63,300 bases of DNA from assembly GCA_903853895.1 (NCBI GenBank), contig CAINUX010000001.1, positions 1 through 63,300 on the forward strand, given 5' to 3'. The position numbers and the translations under genes are program-made. Below the pieces are notes generated by a model, which did not search any database, had not been told where the DNA came from, and saw only the letters and a program-made list of their open reading frames with translations. Position 1 is the stretch's first letter, and the number at the start of each line of letters is the position of its first letter. Below are positions 40,411 to 53,462 of the stretch, piece after piece. The stretch comes from an uncultured beta proteobacterium. GTDB lineage: Bacteria; Pseudomonadota; Gammaproteobacteria; Burkholderiales; Burkholderiaceae_C.

Positions 40411-41502
40411 TCAGGAACTGAACAGGAAATTCATGACATCGCCATCCTTGACGACGTACTCCTTGCCCTCGGCCCGCATCTTGCCGGCATCCTTGGCACC
40501 CTGCTCGCCCTTGAAGGCGATGAAGTCGTCAAACGCAATGGTCTGGGCGCGGATGTAGCCCTTCTCAAAATCGGTGTGGATCACGCCAGCAGCCTGCGGC
40601 CCGGTGTCGCCCACGTGGATGGTCCAGGCGCGCACTTCCTTCACGCCGGCGGTGAAGTAGGTTTGCAGGCCCAGCAGCTTGTAGGCTGAGCGGATCAGGC
40701 GGTTCAGGCCGGGCTCGGTCTGGCCCAGTTCTTCCAGGAACATCTGGCGGTCCTCGTCACTCATCTCCGACATCTCGGCTTCCATCTTGGCGCTAATGGC
40801 GACCACGGGCGCGTTTTGCGCGGTGGCATAGGCGGTCAGGCGATCCAGCATAAGGTTGTTCGTAAACCCGTCTTCTGCCACGTTGGCCACGAACATGGCG
40901 GGCTTGGCCGTAATGAAGAAAAACTGTTGCAACAAAGGCAGCTCTTCCTTGGTGAAGTCCAGCGTGCGCACGGGCTTAGCCTCGTTCAACGCGGCCTGGC
41001 ATTTCTCCAGAATCGCCACGAGTTTGATGGACTCCTTGTCACCCGAGCGGGCGGTCTTGGTGACGCGGTGCAGGGCTTTTTCTGCGGCACTCAGGTCAGC
41101 CAGGCACAGCTCGGTCTGGATGACTTCGATATCAGAGATCGGGTCGACCTTGCCAGCCACGTGGATCACGTTGTCGTCTTCAAAGCAGCGCACCACATTG
41201 ATGGTGGCGTCGGTCTCGCGGATGTGGGCCAGGAATTTGTTGCCCAGGCCCTCGCCGGTGCTGGCACCGGCCACCAGGCCGGCGATGTCGACAAACTCCA
41301 CCACGGCGGGCACCATGCGCTCGGGTTTCACGATGAGCGCAAGTTGTGCCATGCGCGCATCGGGCACTTCCACGATGCCCACATTGGGCTCAATCGTGCA
41401 AAAGGGGTAATTCTCCGCAGCGATACCCGCCTTGGTCAGGGCGTTGAACAACGTGGATTTACCGACGTTGGGTAGGCCTACAATGCCACACTTCAGACTC
41501 AT
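40411..41502 (-). CDS. ychF: redox/ribosome-binding ATPase YchF
   Basis: 363 residues from ATG 41502, where GAGG lies 6 bases upstream; the longer frame to 41640 has no support. The Obg-type G domain starts [26 protein letters not shown] (P-loop); [13 protein letters not shown] and [28 protein letters not shown] are the switch regions. The G4 region reads NVAEDG, as in YchF proteins that prefer ATP to GTP. The C-terminal TGS-like domain ends [19 protein letters not shown]. YchF is a nearly universal translation-linked regulator of oxidative stress responses. The frame and length are normal. Confidence 0.97.
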   Translation of the reverse strand: MSLKCGIVGLPNVGKSTLFNALTKAGIAAENYPFCTIEPNVGIVEVPDARMAQLALIVKPERMVPAVVEFVDIAGLVAGASTGEGLGNKFLAHIRETDATINVVRCFEDDNVIHVAGKVDPISDIEVIQTELCLADLSAAEKALHRVTKTARSGDKESIKLVAILEKCQAALNEAKPVRTLDFTKEELPLLQQFFFITAKPAMFVANVAEDGFTNNLMLDRLTAYATAQNAPVVAISAKMEAEMSEMSDEDRQMFLEELGQTEPGLNRLIRSAYKLLGLQTYFTAGVKEVRAWTIHVGDTGPQAAGVIHTDFEKGYIRAQTIAFDDFIAFKGEQGAKDAGKMRAEGKEYVVKDGDVMNFLFSS

Positions 41503-41533
41503 AAAAACCTCTAAAAACGGGGGAGACAAGTGT

Positions 41534-43291
41534 ATGCCATCCCTGTTGGGGCGCCTTCTGCTGACTATTTTCTGCCTGTGTGGCAGCTTGGCATGGGCCA
41601 ACAACCCGTTGACAGACGATGTGATCGTGCTCAACGACAATGTGCCCGCCGTTCAGGTGTCGGCCGACGTCAAGAGCTGGATAGACGAGGGCTCACACGC
41701 GGCCATTGCTCTGATAGCGGGGGGCGCTGTGAACTTCAAATCAGGCCGGGCTGAGGACTACTACCAGCTGAACAAATTCGACACCCTGTGGATCAAGCTC
41801 AGCGTCAAACGTCCGATGGGCAACACCGCACAGTGGACGCTGAACGTGCCGCTGCCGTTTCTGGATTCTGTGACGCTGTACCAGGCCGATGCAGCCGGCC
41901 GGTGGGTGGCCCAGCGCGCGGGCGACAGCGTGGGTCAGTCCGAATGGCCCAGGCAGGGCCTGTATGCCGATTTCGAACTGACGCTGGCTGACAGTACACC
42001 GAAGGACCTGTATCTGCAGATTCGCAACTTCAAGCAGGTGAGCGTTCCCATTCGCCTGGCCACGTTTCAACAGCGGGAAATGCAGCGCCAGCTGGAGTTG
42101 TTAGGCATGGGACTGATGCTGGGCGCATTGTTGAGTCTGGCGATTCTGTCACTGCTGCGCTACGTGGAACACCGCAAAGCCATTGACGGATGGGCAGCCC
42201 TGTTCGGCCTCTTGATTGCCTCCACGATAGGCCAGATCAATGGCGTCATGAACGTTTTTGTATGGGCGCAGCTACCCGAGATTGGGAACTATGCATCCGG
42301 CGTCGTACCGGTGGTGACGGTGGGGTGTGCACTGCTGTTTATCCGCAACATTTTTTCACTGCATGTGCATTACCGCTGGTTCGACCGGTTTCTATCGTCT
42401 GTCGGCTGGGGCACGATCGCATCGGTAGTGGCCTACGCCGTGGTGGACCGATTCATCGCCGATTGGATATCCAACGTATTCATGATTTTTGCAATCCTGA
42501 TTGGCATAGTTGCAACGTATCTGAGTCGGCGTGACGGGTCTGTGGTTGGCCGCTGGTTGATGTTTGCCTTGCTGCCCGTGTTTTCCACCATCCTGTATAT
42601 GGTCGGCGAGGCGGTAGGCCTCGTTCCAACTCTTTGGCAAATGCGCTATCTGACATCGCTGGGAGTTGCTATTGCAATCCCGGTATTGCTCTATGCATTG
42701 AGCCAGCTAACCCATGACCGCAAGGAGTTGGTGGTTCGCGCCAACCACCTGCCCACCCAGGATGCATTGACCGGATTACTAACGCCCGAGGTATTCCAAA
42801 CCCATTTGGAAACAGCTGTACAGCGCGCCATCGACCACCGTGAACCTCTGGCACTGGTCATGGTTCGGGTTACCAACCATGAGCACATCCGACAAGCCTA
42901 CAGCGACACCACTGCCGAGCAATGCCTGCTTCGCGCCGTGGTCAAGATCCAGCGCATTCTGCGCGACGTGGACCCTGCGGGCCGCGTGGGTACGGCAGAG
43001 TTTGCGCTGCTGATGGAGGGCGTGGCAACGCGCCAGGCGCTGACCGAGCGCATGGTCAAGCTGATTGGCTCGGGGCTGATTCCCTTGCCGGGCTTGGTAC
43101 CGGAAGTCACCCTGCACTTCCATGCTGTCTGCGTCATGTTGCATGACAACCCCGTGCCACCAGGTCGGGTACTGGACGACCTGCGTGACCTGATGGCGGG
43201 TATGTCACCTCATACCCGCAGACCGATCCGCTTTCTCGAAGCCCTTCCGACCGAGGCCTCTCAAATGCATTCGCAGGCCGAGCCCGCATAG
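41534..43291 (+). CDS. 7TM-DISM membrane protein with degenerate GGDEF domain
   Basis: 585 residues from ATG 41534, behind GGGGGAGA. A signal peptide (1-24) precedes an extracytoplasmic DISM-type beta domain (about 25-190), then seven hydrophobic segments (about 190-405, from [20 protein letters not shown] to [17 protein letters not shown]) and a C-terminal GGDEF-fold domain. The domain keeps [12 protein letters not shown] but the active site is [17 protein letters not shown] for GGDEF, and the substrate-metal segment is also altered ([15 protein letters not shown]). It is probably catalytically inactive and may act as a c-di-GMP or GTP receptor. It is divergent from ychF, with 31 bp between the starts. 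Confidence 0.88.
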   Translation: MPSLLGRLLLTIFCLCGSLAWANNPLTDDVIVLNDNVPAVQVSADVKSWIDEGSHAAIALIAGGAVNFKSGRAEDYYQLNKFDTLWIKLSVKRPMGNTAQWTLNVPLPFLDSVTLYQADAAGRWVAQRAGDSVGQSEWPRQGLYADFELTLADSTPKDLYLQIRNFKQVSVPIRLATFQQREMQRQLELLGMGLMLGALLSLAILSLLRYVEHRKAIDGWAALFGLLIASTIGQINGVMNVFVWAQLPEIGNYASGVVPVVTVGCALLFIRNIFSLHVHYRWFDRFLSSVGWGTIASVVAYAVVDRFIADWISNVFMIFAILIGIVATYLSRRDGSVVGRWLMFALLPVFSTILYMVGEAVGLVPTLWQMRYLTSLGVAIAIPVLLYALSQLTHDRKELVVRANHLPTQDALTGLLTPEVFQTHLETAVQRAIDHREPLALVMVRVTNHEHIRQAYSDTTAEQCLLRAVVKIQRILRDVDPAGRVGTAEFALLMEGVATRQALTERMVKLIGSGLIPLPGLVPEVTLHFHAVCVMLHDNPVPPGRVLDDLRDLMAGMSPHTRRPIRFLEALPTEASQMHSQAEPA

Positions 43292-43344
43292 GGACAAACA
43301 CTGTCCAGACAAGCCAGTTGGTGAGCGGCTTTTACAATCCCTGC

Positions 43345-44508
43345 ATGACACGACCGTTTGATATCTGCATCCGCGGCGCCGGCATCGTCGGACGCACACT
43401 GGCCCTGCATCTGGCTGGCAAGCAATTGCGGGTGGCCCTAATAGCCTCCGACGCGCACCCCCCAGTGCCACCATCTGGTGAAGCCGATGTACGGGCCTAC
43501 GCACTCAACCTGGCCTCCCGCCAACTGCTGGACGCCGTGCGCTGCTGGCCAGACGATACCGATGCCACGCCGGTGCTGGCCATGCAAGTGCATGGGGACG
43601 ACGGCGGCAAGGTCGCGTTTGATGCCACCGAGACCGCGTCTGAAGCCCTGAACTGGATTGCCGATGTACCGGTACTGGAGGCCCGATTGGCACAGGCCGT
43701 GCGTTTTCAGCCCTTGATTGAGATCTTTGACAGCCCTCAGTCGGCTGCGCTCACGGTGGTCTGCGAGGGACGAGCCAGTGCGTCACGGGAGGAGTGGGGT
43801 GTGCAGTGGGATGTAACGCCGTACGGCCAATGGGCGCTCGCAACCCGTGTGCAATGCGCCGTGCAGCACAAACAAATCGCCCACCAATGGTTCAGCAAGG
43901 GCGAAATACTGGCATTTTTGCCCATGGGCGGCCCACAAGGGAACTTGTGCGCCGTTGTGTGGTCTGTCAGTCCTGAACGTGCCAAATCCTTGCAGGCCAT
44001 GCGTGACGAGGAGTTTTGCCTAGCACTGGAAGCAGCCAGCCATGGTGCATTGGGCGCGGTGGCTTTGGGATGCGGGCGCAAGGTCTGGCCATTGCAGCAG
44101 GCCGTGGCCCAGCGCTGGAGTGGTGGTTCGCCACAGGGGGCGTGGGTTTTGGCCGGGGATGCTGCACACAACATGCATCCCCTGGCCGGACAGGGATTGA
44201 ACATGGGTTTGGCTGATGTGGCCGAACTGGTAGATGTATTGGAGCACCGCGCCTATTGGCGCAGCGTAGGAGACAGCCGGTTGCTGCGCCAGTACGAGCG
44301 TGCGCGCAAGGCCGACTTTGCCGTGATGGGACAGGCCAACGACGCTTTGCAGCAGTTATTCACCCATCCGCATCCGGCCATACAGGCCATGCGCAACTGG
44401 GGCATGAACCGATTTGAAGACAGCGGACCGATCAAACAATGGGTTGCGCGGCGTGCCATGGGCGCGCTGGGCAAACCGACATCAACACAAGGTAAACAGC
44501 GAATATGA
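43345..44508 (+). CDS. FAD-dependent UbiH/UbiF/COQ6-family hydroxylase
   Basis: 387 residues from ATG 43345. The FAD domain begins DICIRGAGIVGRTLALHLAGKQLRVALI (GxGxxG; the usual first Ile-x-Gly-Gly reads Ile-Arg-Gly-Ala). The second FAD motif, WVLAGDAAHNMHPLAGQGLNMGLADV, is canonical for ubiquinone-biosynthesis hydroxylases. The central part ends the substrate domain with FLPMGGPQGNLCAVVWS. It probably hydroxylates an aromatic ring in ubiquinone synthesis, but which position cannot be read from sequence. The stop overlaps the dsbC start by 4 bases and the M61 peptidase follows, so the three form one operon. Confidence 0.88.
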   Translation: MTRPFDICIRGAGIVGRTLALHLAGKQLRVALIASDAHPPVPPSGEADVRAYALNLASRQLLDAVRCWPDDTDATPVLAMQVHGDDGGKVAFDATETASEALNWIADVPVLEARLAQAVRFQPLIEIFDSPQSAALTVVCEGRASASREEWGVQWDVTPYGQWALATRVQCAVQHKQIAHQWFSKGEILAFLPMGGPQGNLCAVVWSVSPERAKSLQAMRDEEFCLALEAASHGALGAVALGCGRKVWPLQQAVAQRWSGGSPQGAWVLAGDAAHNMHPLAGQGLNMGLADVAELVDVLEHRAYWRSVGDSRLLRQYERARKADFAVMGQANDALQQLFTHPHPAIQAMRNWGMNRFEDSGPIKQWVARRAMGALGKPTSTQGKQRI

Positions 44509-45227
44509 AATCCGTCATCCAATCCCTGCTGGCTTGCGCCGCACTCCTGGTCTGCAGCAGCAGCATTGCGCAGGAAGCCTTGATCCGCAAGAACATTGCC
44601 GAGCGGCTTCCTCTCATCAAAGCAGTGGATGAAGTCAACAAGACGGCCATTCCCGGTATCTACGAGCTGCGCATCAATGGCAGCGAAATTTTTTACACCG
44701 ACGCGCAGGCCAACTATTTGATAGAGGGCAACATCATTGACGTGCGGGCCAAACGCAATCTGACCGAAGAGCGCATAGCCAAGCTCACCGCCGTCAAGTT
44801 TGACAATTTGCCGTTCAAGGACGCGTTCACCATCGTGCGGGGCAACGGCAAGCGCCGCATGGCGGTGTTTGAAGACCCCAATTGCGGCTATTGCAAGCGG
44901 TTTGAGCGTGACTTGCAGAAGATCGACAACGTCACGGTTTATATGTTTCTGTACCCCATTCTTGGTGCGGATTCTGCAGACAAGTCCAAGGCCATCTGGT
45001 GCGCCAAAGATCAGGCGAAAGCATGGCAGGACTTTATGGTGCGTGACCTGCCGGTTCCTGCGCCAGCTGCAAACTGCGACACCTCAGCGCTAACGCGCAA
45101 TGTGGACTTGGGTCGCAACCACAAGATCACTGGCACCCCGACCCTGATTTTTATCGATGGCGCACGCGTGCCAGGGGCGATCGACGCCACGCAGGTTGAA
45201 AAAATGTTGACAGACGCCAAAGGCTAG
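44505..45227 (+). CDS. dsbC: periplasmic disulfide isomerase DsbC
   Basis: 240 residues. Signal peptide 1-22 (CAALLVCSSSIAQ), an N-terminal dimerisation domain (LRINGSEIFYTDAQANYLIEGNIIDVRAKRNLTEERI), then a thioredoxin-fold domain with active site DPNCGYCKRFE (CGYC, as in E. coli DsbC) and cis-Pro in TGTPTLIF. It shuffles wrong disulfides in the periplasm. A second Cys pair (IWCAKDQ ... NCDTSAL) is also conserved as in E. coli. The ATG overlaps the preceding hydroxylase stop; the M61 peptidase starts 9 bases after the stop. Confidence 0.96.
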   Translation: MKSVIQSLLACAALLVCSSSIAQEALIRKNIAERLPLIKAVDEVNKTAIPGIYELRINGSEIFYTDAQANYLIEGNIIDVRAKRNLTEERIAKLTAVKFDNLPFKDAFTIVRGNGKRRMAVFEDPNCGYCKRFERDLQKIDNVTVYMFLYPILGADSADKSKAIWCAKDQAKAWQDFMVRDLPVPAPAANCDTSALTRNVDLGRNHKITGTPTLIFIDGARVPGAIDATQVEKMLTDAKG

Positions 45228-45236
45228 ACGGTTCAT

Positions 45237-47075
45237 ATGGCAACCGGCATCCACTACCGGGTTGAAGTACGCAACCTGCACGCCCACCTGTTTGGTATCA
45301 CTCTCACGATAGCGCGACCCGCAGCCCATCAGGTCTTGCGCCTGCCGGTTTGGATTCCGGGCAGCTACCTGGTGCGCGAATTTGCCAAGAACCTGCAAAA
45401 CCTGCGCTGCCAGCAGGGTACCAAGACTGTGCCGGCGCGGCAAATCGACAAGGCCAGCTGGGACGTGGCGTGTGCACTCGAGCAGCCCCTGGTCGTGCAC
45501 TACGAGGTCTACGCCAATGACCCCTCGGTTCGCACCGCCTGGCTGGACGCAACGCGGGGCTTCTTCAACGGGACCAGCCTGTGTCTGCAGGTGGAAGGTT
45601 ATCAGGACCAGGCCCACGTGCTGGAACTGCTCGCCGACGAGGCTTTTGCCACATGGTCAGTCGCCACCGGCCTGGAACCGGTCAAGGTCAACAAACACGG
45701 CTTTGGCAGCTACCGTGCCGACAATTACGACATGTTGGTGGATTGCCCGGTGGAAATGGGGCCGTTCTGGAGCGGCAGCTTTGTCGCCTGCGGCATCCCG
45801 CACCGCTTTGTCGTGGCAGGAGCCCCGCCCAGCTTTGATGGCGCCAAACTGCTGGCCGACACCCAAGCCATCTGCGAAGCCGAAATCCTCTTGTGGCACA
45901 GCAGCACCATCAAAAACAATAGCAAGACACGCAAGAAGGACGAGGGCCAGGGCCCTATTCCGTTCACGAGCTATGTCTTCATGCTGAATGCCGTGGCCGA
46001 TGGCTATGGCGGGCTGGAACACAAAAACTCCACCGCGCTGATCTGCAAACGCGCCGACCTGCCGCGCCTGCCGCGCACCACGCTGGCGCCTACCACGCAC
46101 AAGCAGCCCGAGGGCTACACCACGCTGCTGGGCCTGATCAGCCACGAATACTTCCACACCTGGAACGTCAAGCGCTTGCGCCCCTCCGAGCTGGCCACCT
46201 ACGATTACAAGCAAGAGAACTACACCGAACTGCTGTGGTTTTTTGAGGGCTTTACCAGCTATTACGACGACCTGCTGCTGCGCCGCGCCGCGCTGATCGA
46301 CAACGCAACCTACCTCAAGCTGCTCACCAAGACCCTCAACGGCGTGGCCCAAACCCCGGGGCGCAAGGTACAGACCGTGGCCCAGGCCAGCTTTGACGCC
46401 TGGATCAAGTACTACCGCCAGGACGAAAACTCGCCCAACGCCACGGTGAGCTACTACACCAAGGGCTCACTGGTCGCCCTGTGCCTGGACCTGACGCTGC
46501 GCGCTGAAGGGCGCACCACGCTGGACGCCGTGATGCGCACGCTGTGGAGCCGCTGCCAGGGCGGCCCGATGTCGGAGCAGGACCTTCTGGCGGTCTTGCA
46601 GCAGTTGGGCGAACGCTCTTTTGCGCCCGACCTGGCGCACTGGGTGCACAGTACCAAGGAACTACCGACCACAGCCCTGCTGGAGAAACACGGTATTCAG
46701 ATCCACCAGGAACCCGACCAGGTAGCCCAACAGCTTGGCCTGCGCGTCAAGGAAAGCGGTGGCCTGTTCATCCAGCATGTGCTGCGTGGTGGCGTGGCTG
46801 AGAAAGCCGGATTTGCCAGTGGCGACGAATGGATCGCGGTACAGCCCGGCGGGTCCGATGCCCATGGTGCTTGGCGCCTGCAAACGCTGGACGACTTCAC
46901 GCTGTTTGCCGGTAATGCCAAGAAAGTGACGGCCATCGTGGCGCGCGACAAACGCCTGCTCACGCTCAGTCTGACCTTGCCCAAGGCCAGCCAGGCCGTG
47001 CGCCTGAGCGTGCGCGATGCCGCTCGCGTTGACGCCTGGCTGGGCATGCAAATGGACGCTGCCACCTCCGTGTAA
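45237..47075 (+). CDS. M61 glycyl-aminopeptidase family protein with PDZ domain
   Basis: 612 residues. An N-terminal beta domain begins [22 protein letters not shown], the zinc peptidase centre is [20 protein letters not shown] (HExxH, near residue 303), [17 protein letters not shown] supplies the third ligand Glu, and a C-terminal PDZ domain (about 495-590) carries [18 protein letters not shown]. There is no signal peptide, so it is cytoplasmic. Family members cleave Gly/Ala N-termini in vitro. Residues 224-238 (around [13 protein letters not shown]) are encoded by repeat copy J, a charged linker inserted before the catalytic core. Confidence 0.9.
   Translation: MATGIHYRVEVRNLHAHLFGITLTIARPAAHQVLRLPVWIPGSYLVREFAKNLQNLRCQQGTKTVPARQIDKASWDVACALEQPLVVHYEVYANDPSVRTAWLDATRGFFNGTSLCLQVEGYQDQAHVLELLADEAFATWSVATGLEPVKVNKHGFGSYRADNYDMLVDCPVEMGPFWSGSFVACGIPHRFVVAGAPPSFDGAKLLADTQAICEAEILLWHSSTIKNNSKTRKKDEGQGPIPFTSYVFMLNAVADGYGGLEHKNSTALICKRADLPRLPRTTLAPTTHKQPEGYTTLLGLISHEYFHTWNVKRLRPSELATYDYKQENYTELLWFFEGFTSYYDDLLLRRAALIDNATYLKLLTKTLNGVAQTPGRKVQTVAQASFDAWIKYYRQDENSPNATVSYYTKGSLVALCLDLTLRAEGRTTLDAVMRTLWSRCQGGPMSEQDLLAVLQQLGERSFAPDLAHWVHSTKELPTTALLEKHGIQIHQEPDQVAQQLGLRVKESGGLFIQHVLRGGVAEKAGFASGDEWIAVQPGGSDAHGAWRLQTLDDFTLFAGNAKKVTAIVARDKRLLTLSLTLPKASQAVRLSVRDAARVDAWLGMQMDAATSV
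45907..45950 (+). repeat. interspersed repeat, copy J, inside the M61 peptidase gene
   Basis: CCATCAAAAACAATAGC begins at 45907 and CGAGGGCCAGGGCCC at 45941: same 34-nt register, with the right palindrome kept (GGGCCAGGGCCC) and the left arm eroded. It encodes peptidase residues 224-238 in frame. Confidence 0.7.
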
Positions 47076-47137
47076 GCCACCTGCCCCCTTCCCGATTCCC
47101 TTTTGCCACGCCACTCAAACCAACCGATCCCACCACC

Positions 47138-47917
47138 ATGAACTACGAATGCATCACCACCCGCATTGAAGGCGACAAGGTCGCCATCGTGACGCTGAAC
47201 CGCCCCAAGCAGCTCAATGCGTTAAACGATCAGCTGATGGACGAGCTGGGCCATGCCCTAAAAGGCTTTGACGCCGACCCGGCCATTGGCTGCATGATCA
47301 TCACCGGCAGCGAAAAAGCCTTTGCCGCCGGTGCCGATATTGCCGCCATGGCCAAGTTCACGTTTGTCGACGCCTACAAGGGCGACTTCATCACCCGCAA
47401 CTGGGAAACCGTACGCTCCATCCGCAAGCCGGTCATCGCCGCGGTCAGCGGCTTTGCGCTGGGCGGCGGCTGCGAGCTGGCCATGATGTGCGACTTCATC
47501 ATCGCCGCCGACAATGCCCGCTTCGGCCAGCCCGAAATCAAGATTGGCATCATTCCCGGCGCCGGCGGCACGCAGCGCCTGCCACGCGCCGTGGGCAAGT
47601 CCAAGGCCATGGATCTGGCACTGACCGGCCGCATGATGGACGCGGTCGAGGCAGAGCGCGCCGGCCTGGTCAGCCGCGTGGTACCGCAGGACAAGCTGAT
47701 GGACGAGGCATTGGGCGCCGCGCTCATGATTTGCGGCTTCTCCCAGATCGCCACCATGGCCGCCAAGGAGTCAGTCAACCGCGCCTTTGAAGGTACGTTG
47801 GCCGATGGCATCATGTTCGAGCGCCGCCTGTTCCACGCGCTGTTTGCCACGCAGGACCAGAAGGAAGGCATGGACGCTTTTGTCAACAAACGCAAGGCCG
47901 AGTTCACCCACCAGTGA
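47138..47917 (+). CDS. enoyl-CoA hydratase
   Basis: 259-residue crotonase-fold enzyme. Both catalytic glutamates are in place: [45 protein letters not shown]. The oxyanion hole lies in [14 protein letters not shown], and the C-terminal [36 protein letters not shown] is that of short-chain enoyl-CoA hydratases. It hydrates 2-trans-enoyl-CoA in fatty acid or aromatic-acid degradation; no other beta-oxidation gene is nearby. It follows the M61 peptidase by 62 bp and precedes tRNA-Met by 24 bp. Confidence 0.93.
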   Translation: MNYECITTRIEGDKVAIVTLNRPKQLNALNDQLMDELGHALKGFDADPAIGCMIITGSEKAFAAGADIAAMAKFTFVDAYKGDFITRNWETVRSIRKPVIAAVSGFALGGGCELAMMCDFIIAADNARFGQPEIKIGIIPGAGGTQRLPRAVGKSKAMDLALTGRMMDAVEAERAGLVSRVVPQDKLMDEALGAALMICGFSQIATMAAKESVNRAFEGTLADGIMFERRLFHALFATQDQKEGMDAFVNKRKAEFTHQ

Positions 47918-47941
47918 TTTTTGGCTATAATCATGCGCTTC

Positions 47942-48018
47942 GGTGATATAGCTCAGTTGGTTAGAGCGCAGCATTCATAATGCTGATGTCGGTGGTTCAA
48001 ATCCACCTATCACCACCA
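47942..48018 (+). tRNA. tRNA with CAU anticodon, probably elongator tRNA-Met
   Basis: Acceptor GGTGATA (47942-47948) pairs with TATCACC (48008-48014); T stem GGTGG/CCACC surrounds TTCAAAT (47996-48002); the anticodon loop 47974-47980 (TTCATAA) gives CAT at 47976-47978. CCA is encoded at 48016-48018. A CAU anticodon can also be tRNA-Ile with lysidine or initiator Met; the first pair is normal G-C, which argues against initiator, and I cannot exclude Ile2. Confidence 0.92.
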
Positions 48019-48024
48019 AATCCG

Positions 48025-48061
48025 AAAAGACCGTTGATCCAAGTGGCCAATGGTCTTTTTT
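48025..48061 (+). terminator. rho-independent terminator after tRNA-Met
   Basis: AAAAGACC (48025-48032) pairs with GGTCTTTT (48052-48059), with further pairing possible in the loop, and the 3' arm runs into TTTTTT. It ends the enoyl-CoA hydratase/tRNA transcript. Confidence 0.8.
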
Positions 48062-48084
48062 CAATCAGCCTCTGGATACACACC

Positions 48085-48498
48085 ATGAACCGCTGCACCC
48101 AAGCCTCCCCACCCCGCTCCGCCACCTGGCAAATCGCTCTGGTCACCACCTTGCTGGGCCTGTGCCTCTCGGCCAACGCACAAGACAGCGTACGCCCCTT
48201 CCCGGCCAACGCGCTGCGCGGCACCCTGCAGGTCACGCAGCCGCCCGAGGTGCTGCTGAACGGGCAAACGGCGCGCCTGTCGCCCGGAGCGCGCATCCGG
48301 GGAGTGAACAATATGTTGGTAATGTCCGGCGCGCTGGTCGGCCAGAGCCTGGTCGTGAACTATGTGCGCGATGCCCAGGGCATGGTGCATGAAGTCTGGT
48401 TGCTCAACGCCACCGAAGCACGGCAAAAAATGCCCGGCGTGCCGGCGCAAGGCAACTACGGGTCGGAAAGCTACGCGCCCGCGACCCCGCAGCAATAG
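48085..48498 (+). CDS. exported protein of unknown function (137 aa)
   Basis: From ATG 48085 the N-terminus is a signal peptide (IALVTTLLGLCLSANAQ, cleaved after about residue 33). The mature part has a compact beta pattern (LRGTLQVTQPPEVLLNGQTARLSPGARIRGVNNMLVMSGALVGQSLVVNYVRDAQGMVHEVWLL) and a Pro/Ala/Gln-rich tail. From memory, similar small periplasmic proteins of this sort occur in Burkholderiales without assigned function. It lies between the tRNA terminator and miaB; the larger frame back to 47980 covers the tRNA and is not coding. Confidence 0.75.
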   Translation: MNRCTQASPPRSATWQIALVTTLLGLCLSANAQDSVRPFPANALRGTLQVTQPPEVLLNGQTARLSPGARIRGVNNMLVMSGALVGQSLVVNYVRDAQGMVHEVWLLNATEARQKMPGVPAQGNYGSESYAPATPQQ

Positions 48499-48541
48499 CC
48501 CCGGTCCGCGCCAGCGGCCCCAAAAGCTTATTGAACAAACA

Positions 48542-48590
48542 GGGCTGCAGCCCTCGTACTGACGGTCTAGTCAGCTGCTAAATTTCTAGC
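48542..48590 (-). repeat. interspersed repeat, copy H, before miaB
   Basis: On the minus strand the 17-nt arm GCTAGAAATTTAGCAGC starts at 48590 and CGAGGGCTGCAGCCC at 48556 (34-nt register). The right palindrome GGGCTGCAGCCC is perfect. It occupies the region 20 bp before the miaB start codon, so it is transcribed in the miaB leader or overlaps its promoter. Confidence 0.82.
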
Positions 48591-48609
48591 AATTCTTGGA
48601 GCGTTCAGC

Positions 48610-51866
<3,257 letters not shown>

Positions 51867-51885
51867 TCGTCGTCTGAAACGGACA

Positions 51886-51923
51886 GCGGCATGAAAGGGG
51901 CAACCCCTGCATGCCGCTTTTTT
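51886..51923 (+). terminator. strong rho-independent terminator after nirS
   Basis: GCGGCATG (51886-51893) pairs with CATGCCGC (51910-51917), an inner GGGG/CCCC extends the stem, and six T follow (51918-51923), 19 bases after the nirS stop. Confidence 0.93.
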
Positions 51924-51933
51924 ATTGCCAATT

Positions 51934-52022
51934 GCTACAAAATACATAGCATGCTAGGTATGTTTTTCGAGGGCTAGAGGCCTATTTTACTAGAAGTCAC
52001 CACAAAAGAACCCAAATTGGGT
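51934..52022 (+). repeat. interspersed three-palindrome repeat, copy I (full length)
   Basis: GCTACAAAATACATAGC at 51934, CGAGGGCTAGAGGCC at 51968 (34-nt register), and ACCCAAATTGGGT at 52010, exactly 42 bases after the CGAGGG start as in copy A. It fills the space between the nirS terminator and the ffh stop codon. Confidence 0.88.
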
Positions 52023-52054
52023 ATTAAAGACCCATCCCGCGCAGCAAGGCGCAA

Positions 52055-53419
52055 TCAGAACGGCATCTTGGGCATACCCTTCATGCCCCCCATGCGCTTC
52101 ATCATTTTCATCATGCCGCCGCCTTTGAACTTTTTCATCATGTCCTGCATCTGCTCAAACTCTTTGAGCATGCGGTTAACCTCCTGAACCTGTACGCCAG
52201 CGCCAGCGGCAATGCGGCGTTTGCGGGTCGCCTTGATCAGGTCAGGCTTGCGGCGCTCCAGCGGCGTCATGCTATGGATGATGCCTTCCTTGCGCTTGAT
52301 GTCTTTCTCGGCGCGGTCCATGTCCACATTGCCTGCCTTGGCAGTCATGGCACTGGGCAGCTTGTCCATCAGGCTCGACAGACCGCCCATCTGCTTCATC
52401 TGCTGGATCTGCGCCAGAAAGTCGTTTAGGTCGAACCCGGCACCGCTCTTGACCTTGGCGGCCAGCTTTTGCGCCGCCGCGATGTCCACACCGGCCGTCA
52501 CCTGCTCCACCAGTGCCAGGATATCGCCCATACCCAGGATGCGCCCGGCGTGGCGCTCGGCGTCAAACACTTCCAGACCGTCGAGCTTTTCGCTGGTACC
52601 GGCAAACTTGATCGGCGCACCGGTGATCTGCCGCACCGACAGGGCCGCACCCCCGCGTGAGTCGCCGTCGAGCTTGGTCAGGATGATGCCGGTCAGCGGC
52701 AACGCTTCCTTGAAAGCCTTGGCCGTGTTGACCGCGTCCTGGCCCTGCATGGCATCGACCACAAACAGGGTTTCAACAGGGTTCAACACCGCGTGCAGCT
52801 CCTTGATCTCGGCCATCAGCACTTCATCAATGGCCAGGCGGCCGGCGGTGTCCACCAGCAGCACATCAAAGAAGTGCTTTTTGGCATAGTCCAGCGCGGC
52901 ACGGCCAATGTCCACCGGCTTCTGGTCCGGCGTGCTTGGGAACCATTCGGCGCCGGCCTGGGCCGTAACGGTCTTCAACTGCTCGATGGCAGCGGGGCGG
53001 TAGACGTCGCCCGACACCGTCAACACTTTTTTCTTGCGCTTCTCGATCAGGTGCTTGGCCAGCTTGGCAGTGGTGGTGGTTTTACCGGCTCCTTGCAGGC
53101 CGGCCATCAAAATCACAGCGGGTGGCTGGGCTGCTAAGTTGATATCGCTGACGCCCTCGCCCATCGTGGCGGCCAGCTCTTTGCTGACAATGCTCACCAA
53201 CACCTGGCCGGGTTGCAGGGACGCCAGCACTTCCTGGCCAAGCGCTTTCTCCTTGACGCGGGCAATGAAGTCGCGCACCACCGGCAGAGCCACGTCGGCC
53301 TCCAGCAGGGCCATGCGCACCTCGCGCAGCATGTCGGAAACGTTGGTTTCCGTGATGCGGGCCTGGCCACGCATTTCTTTAACGAGGCGGGAAAGTTTGT
53401 CGGAGAGGGCGGAGGCCAT
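52055..53419 (-). CDS. ffh: signal recognition particle protein Ffh
   Basis: 454 residues: N domain, SRP-type G domain with P-loop GLQGAGKTTTTAKLAKHL, DTAGRLAIDE, TKLDGDSRGGAALS and the GTPase insertion, then a Met-rich M domain (MKQMGGLSSLMDKLPSAM; FEQMQDMMKKFKGGGMMKMMKRMGGMKG) that binds 4.5S RNA and signal sequences. Length and motifs are normal. It is divergent from the cytochrome c assembly gene with a 43-bp gap. Confidence 0.97.
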   Translation of the reverse strand: MASALSDKLSRLVKEMRGQARITETNVSDMLREVRMALLEADVALPVVRDFIARVKEKALGQEVLASLQPGQVLVSIVSKELAATMGEGVSDINLAAQPPAVILMAGLQGAGKTTTTAKLAKHLIEKRKKKVLTVSGDVYRPAAIEQLKTVTAQAGAEWFPSTPDQKPVDIGRAALDYAKKHFFDVLLVDTAGRLAIDEVLMAEIKELHAVLNPVETLFVVDAMQGQDAVNTAKAFKEALPLTGIILTKLDGDSRGGAALSVRQITGAPIKFAGTSEKLDGLEVFDAERHAGRILGMGDILALVEQVTAGVDIAAAQKLAAKVKSGAGFDLNDFLAQIQQMKQMGGLSSLMDKLPSAMTAKAGNVDMDRAEKDIKRKEGIIHSMTPLERRKPDLIKATRKRRIAAGAGVQVQEVNRMLKEFEQMQDMMKKFKGGGMMKMMKRMGGMKGMPKMPF

Positions 53420-53462
53420 AGGATGTGTACCGGTGCAGAAAGCAAAACGCTAAACTGTACCC

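Noticed and set aside
41687..41693. CGAGGGCT in the GGDEF protein gene as a repeat copy
   Set aside because: No 17-nt palindrome in the 34-nt register and no palindrome to the right; a chance match in coding sequence.
51870..51887. CGTC-N10-GACA just after nirS as another GlrR-like box
   Set aside because: It has weak similarity, overlaps the terminator stem, and no sigma54-like promoter or gene start follows.
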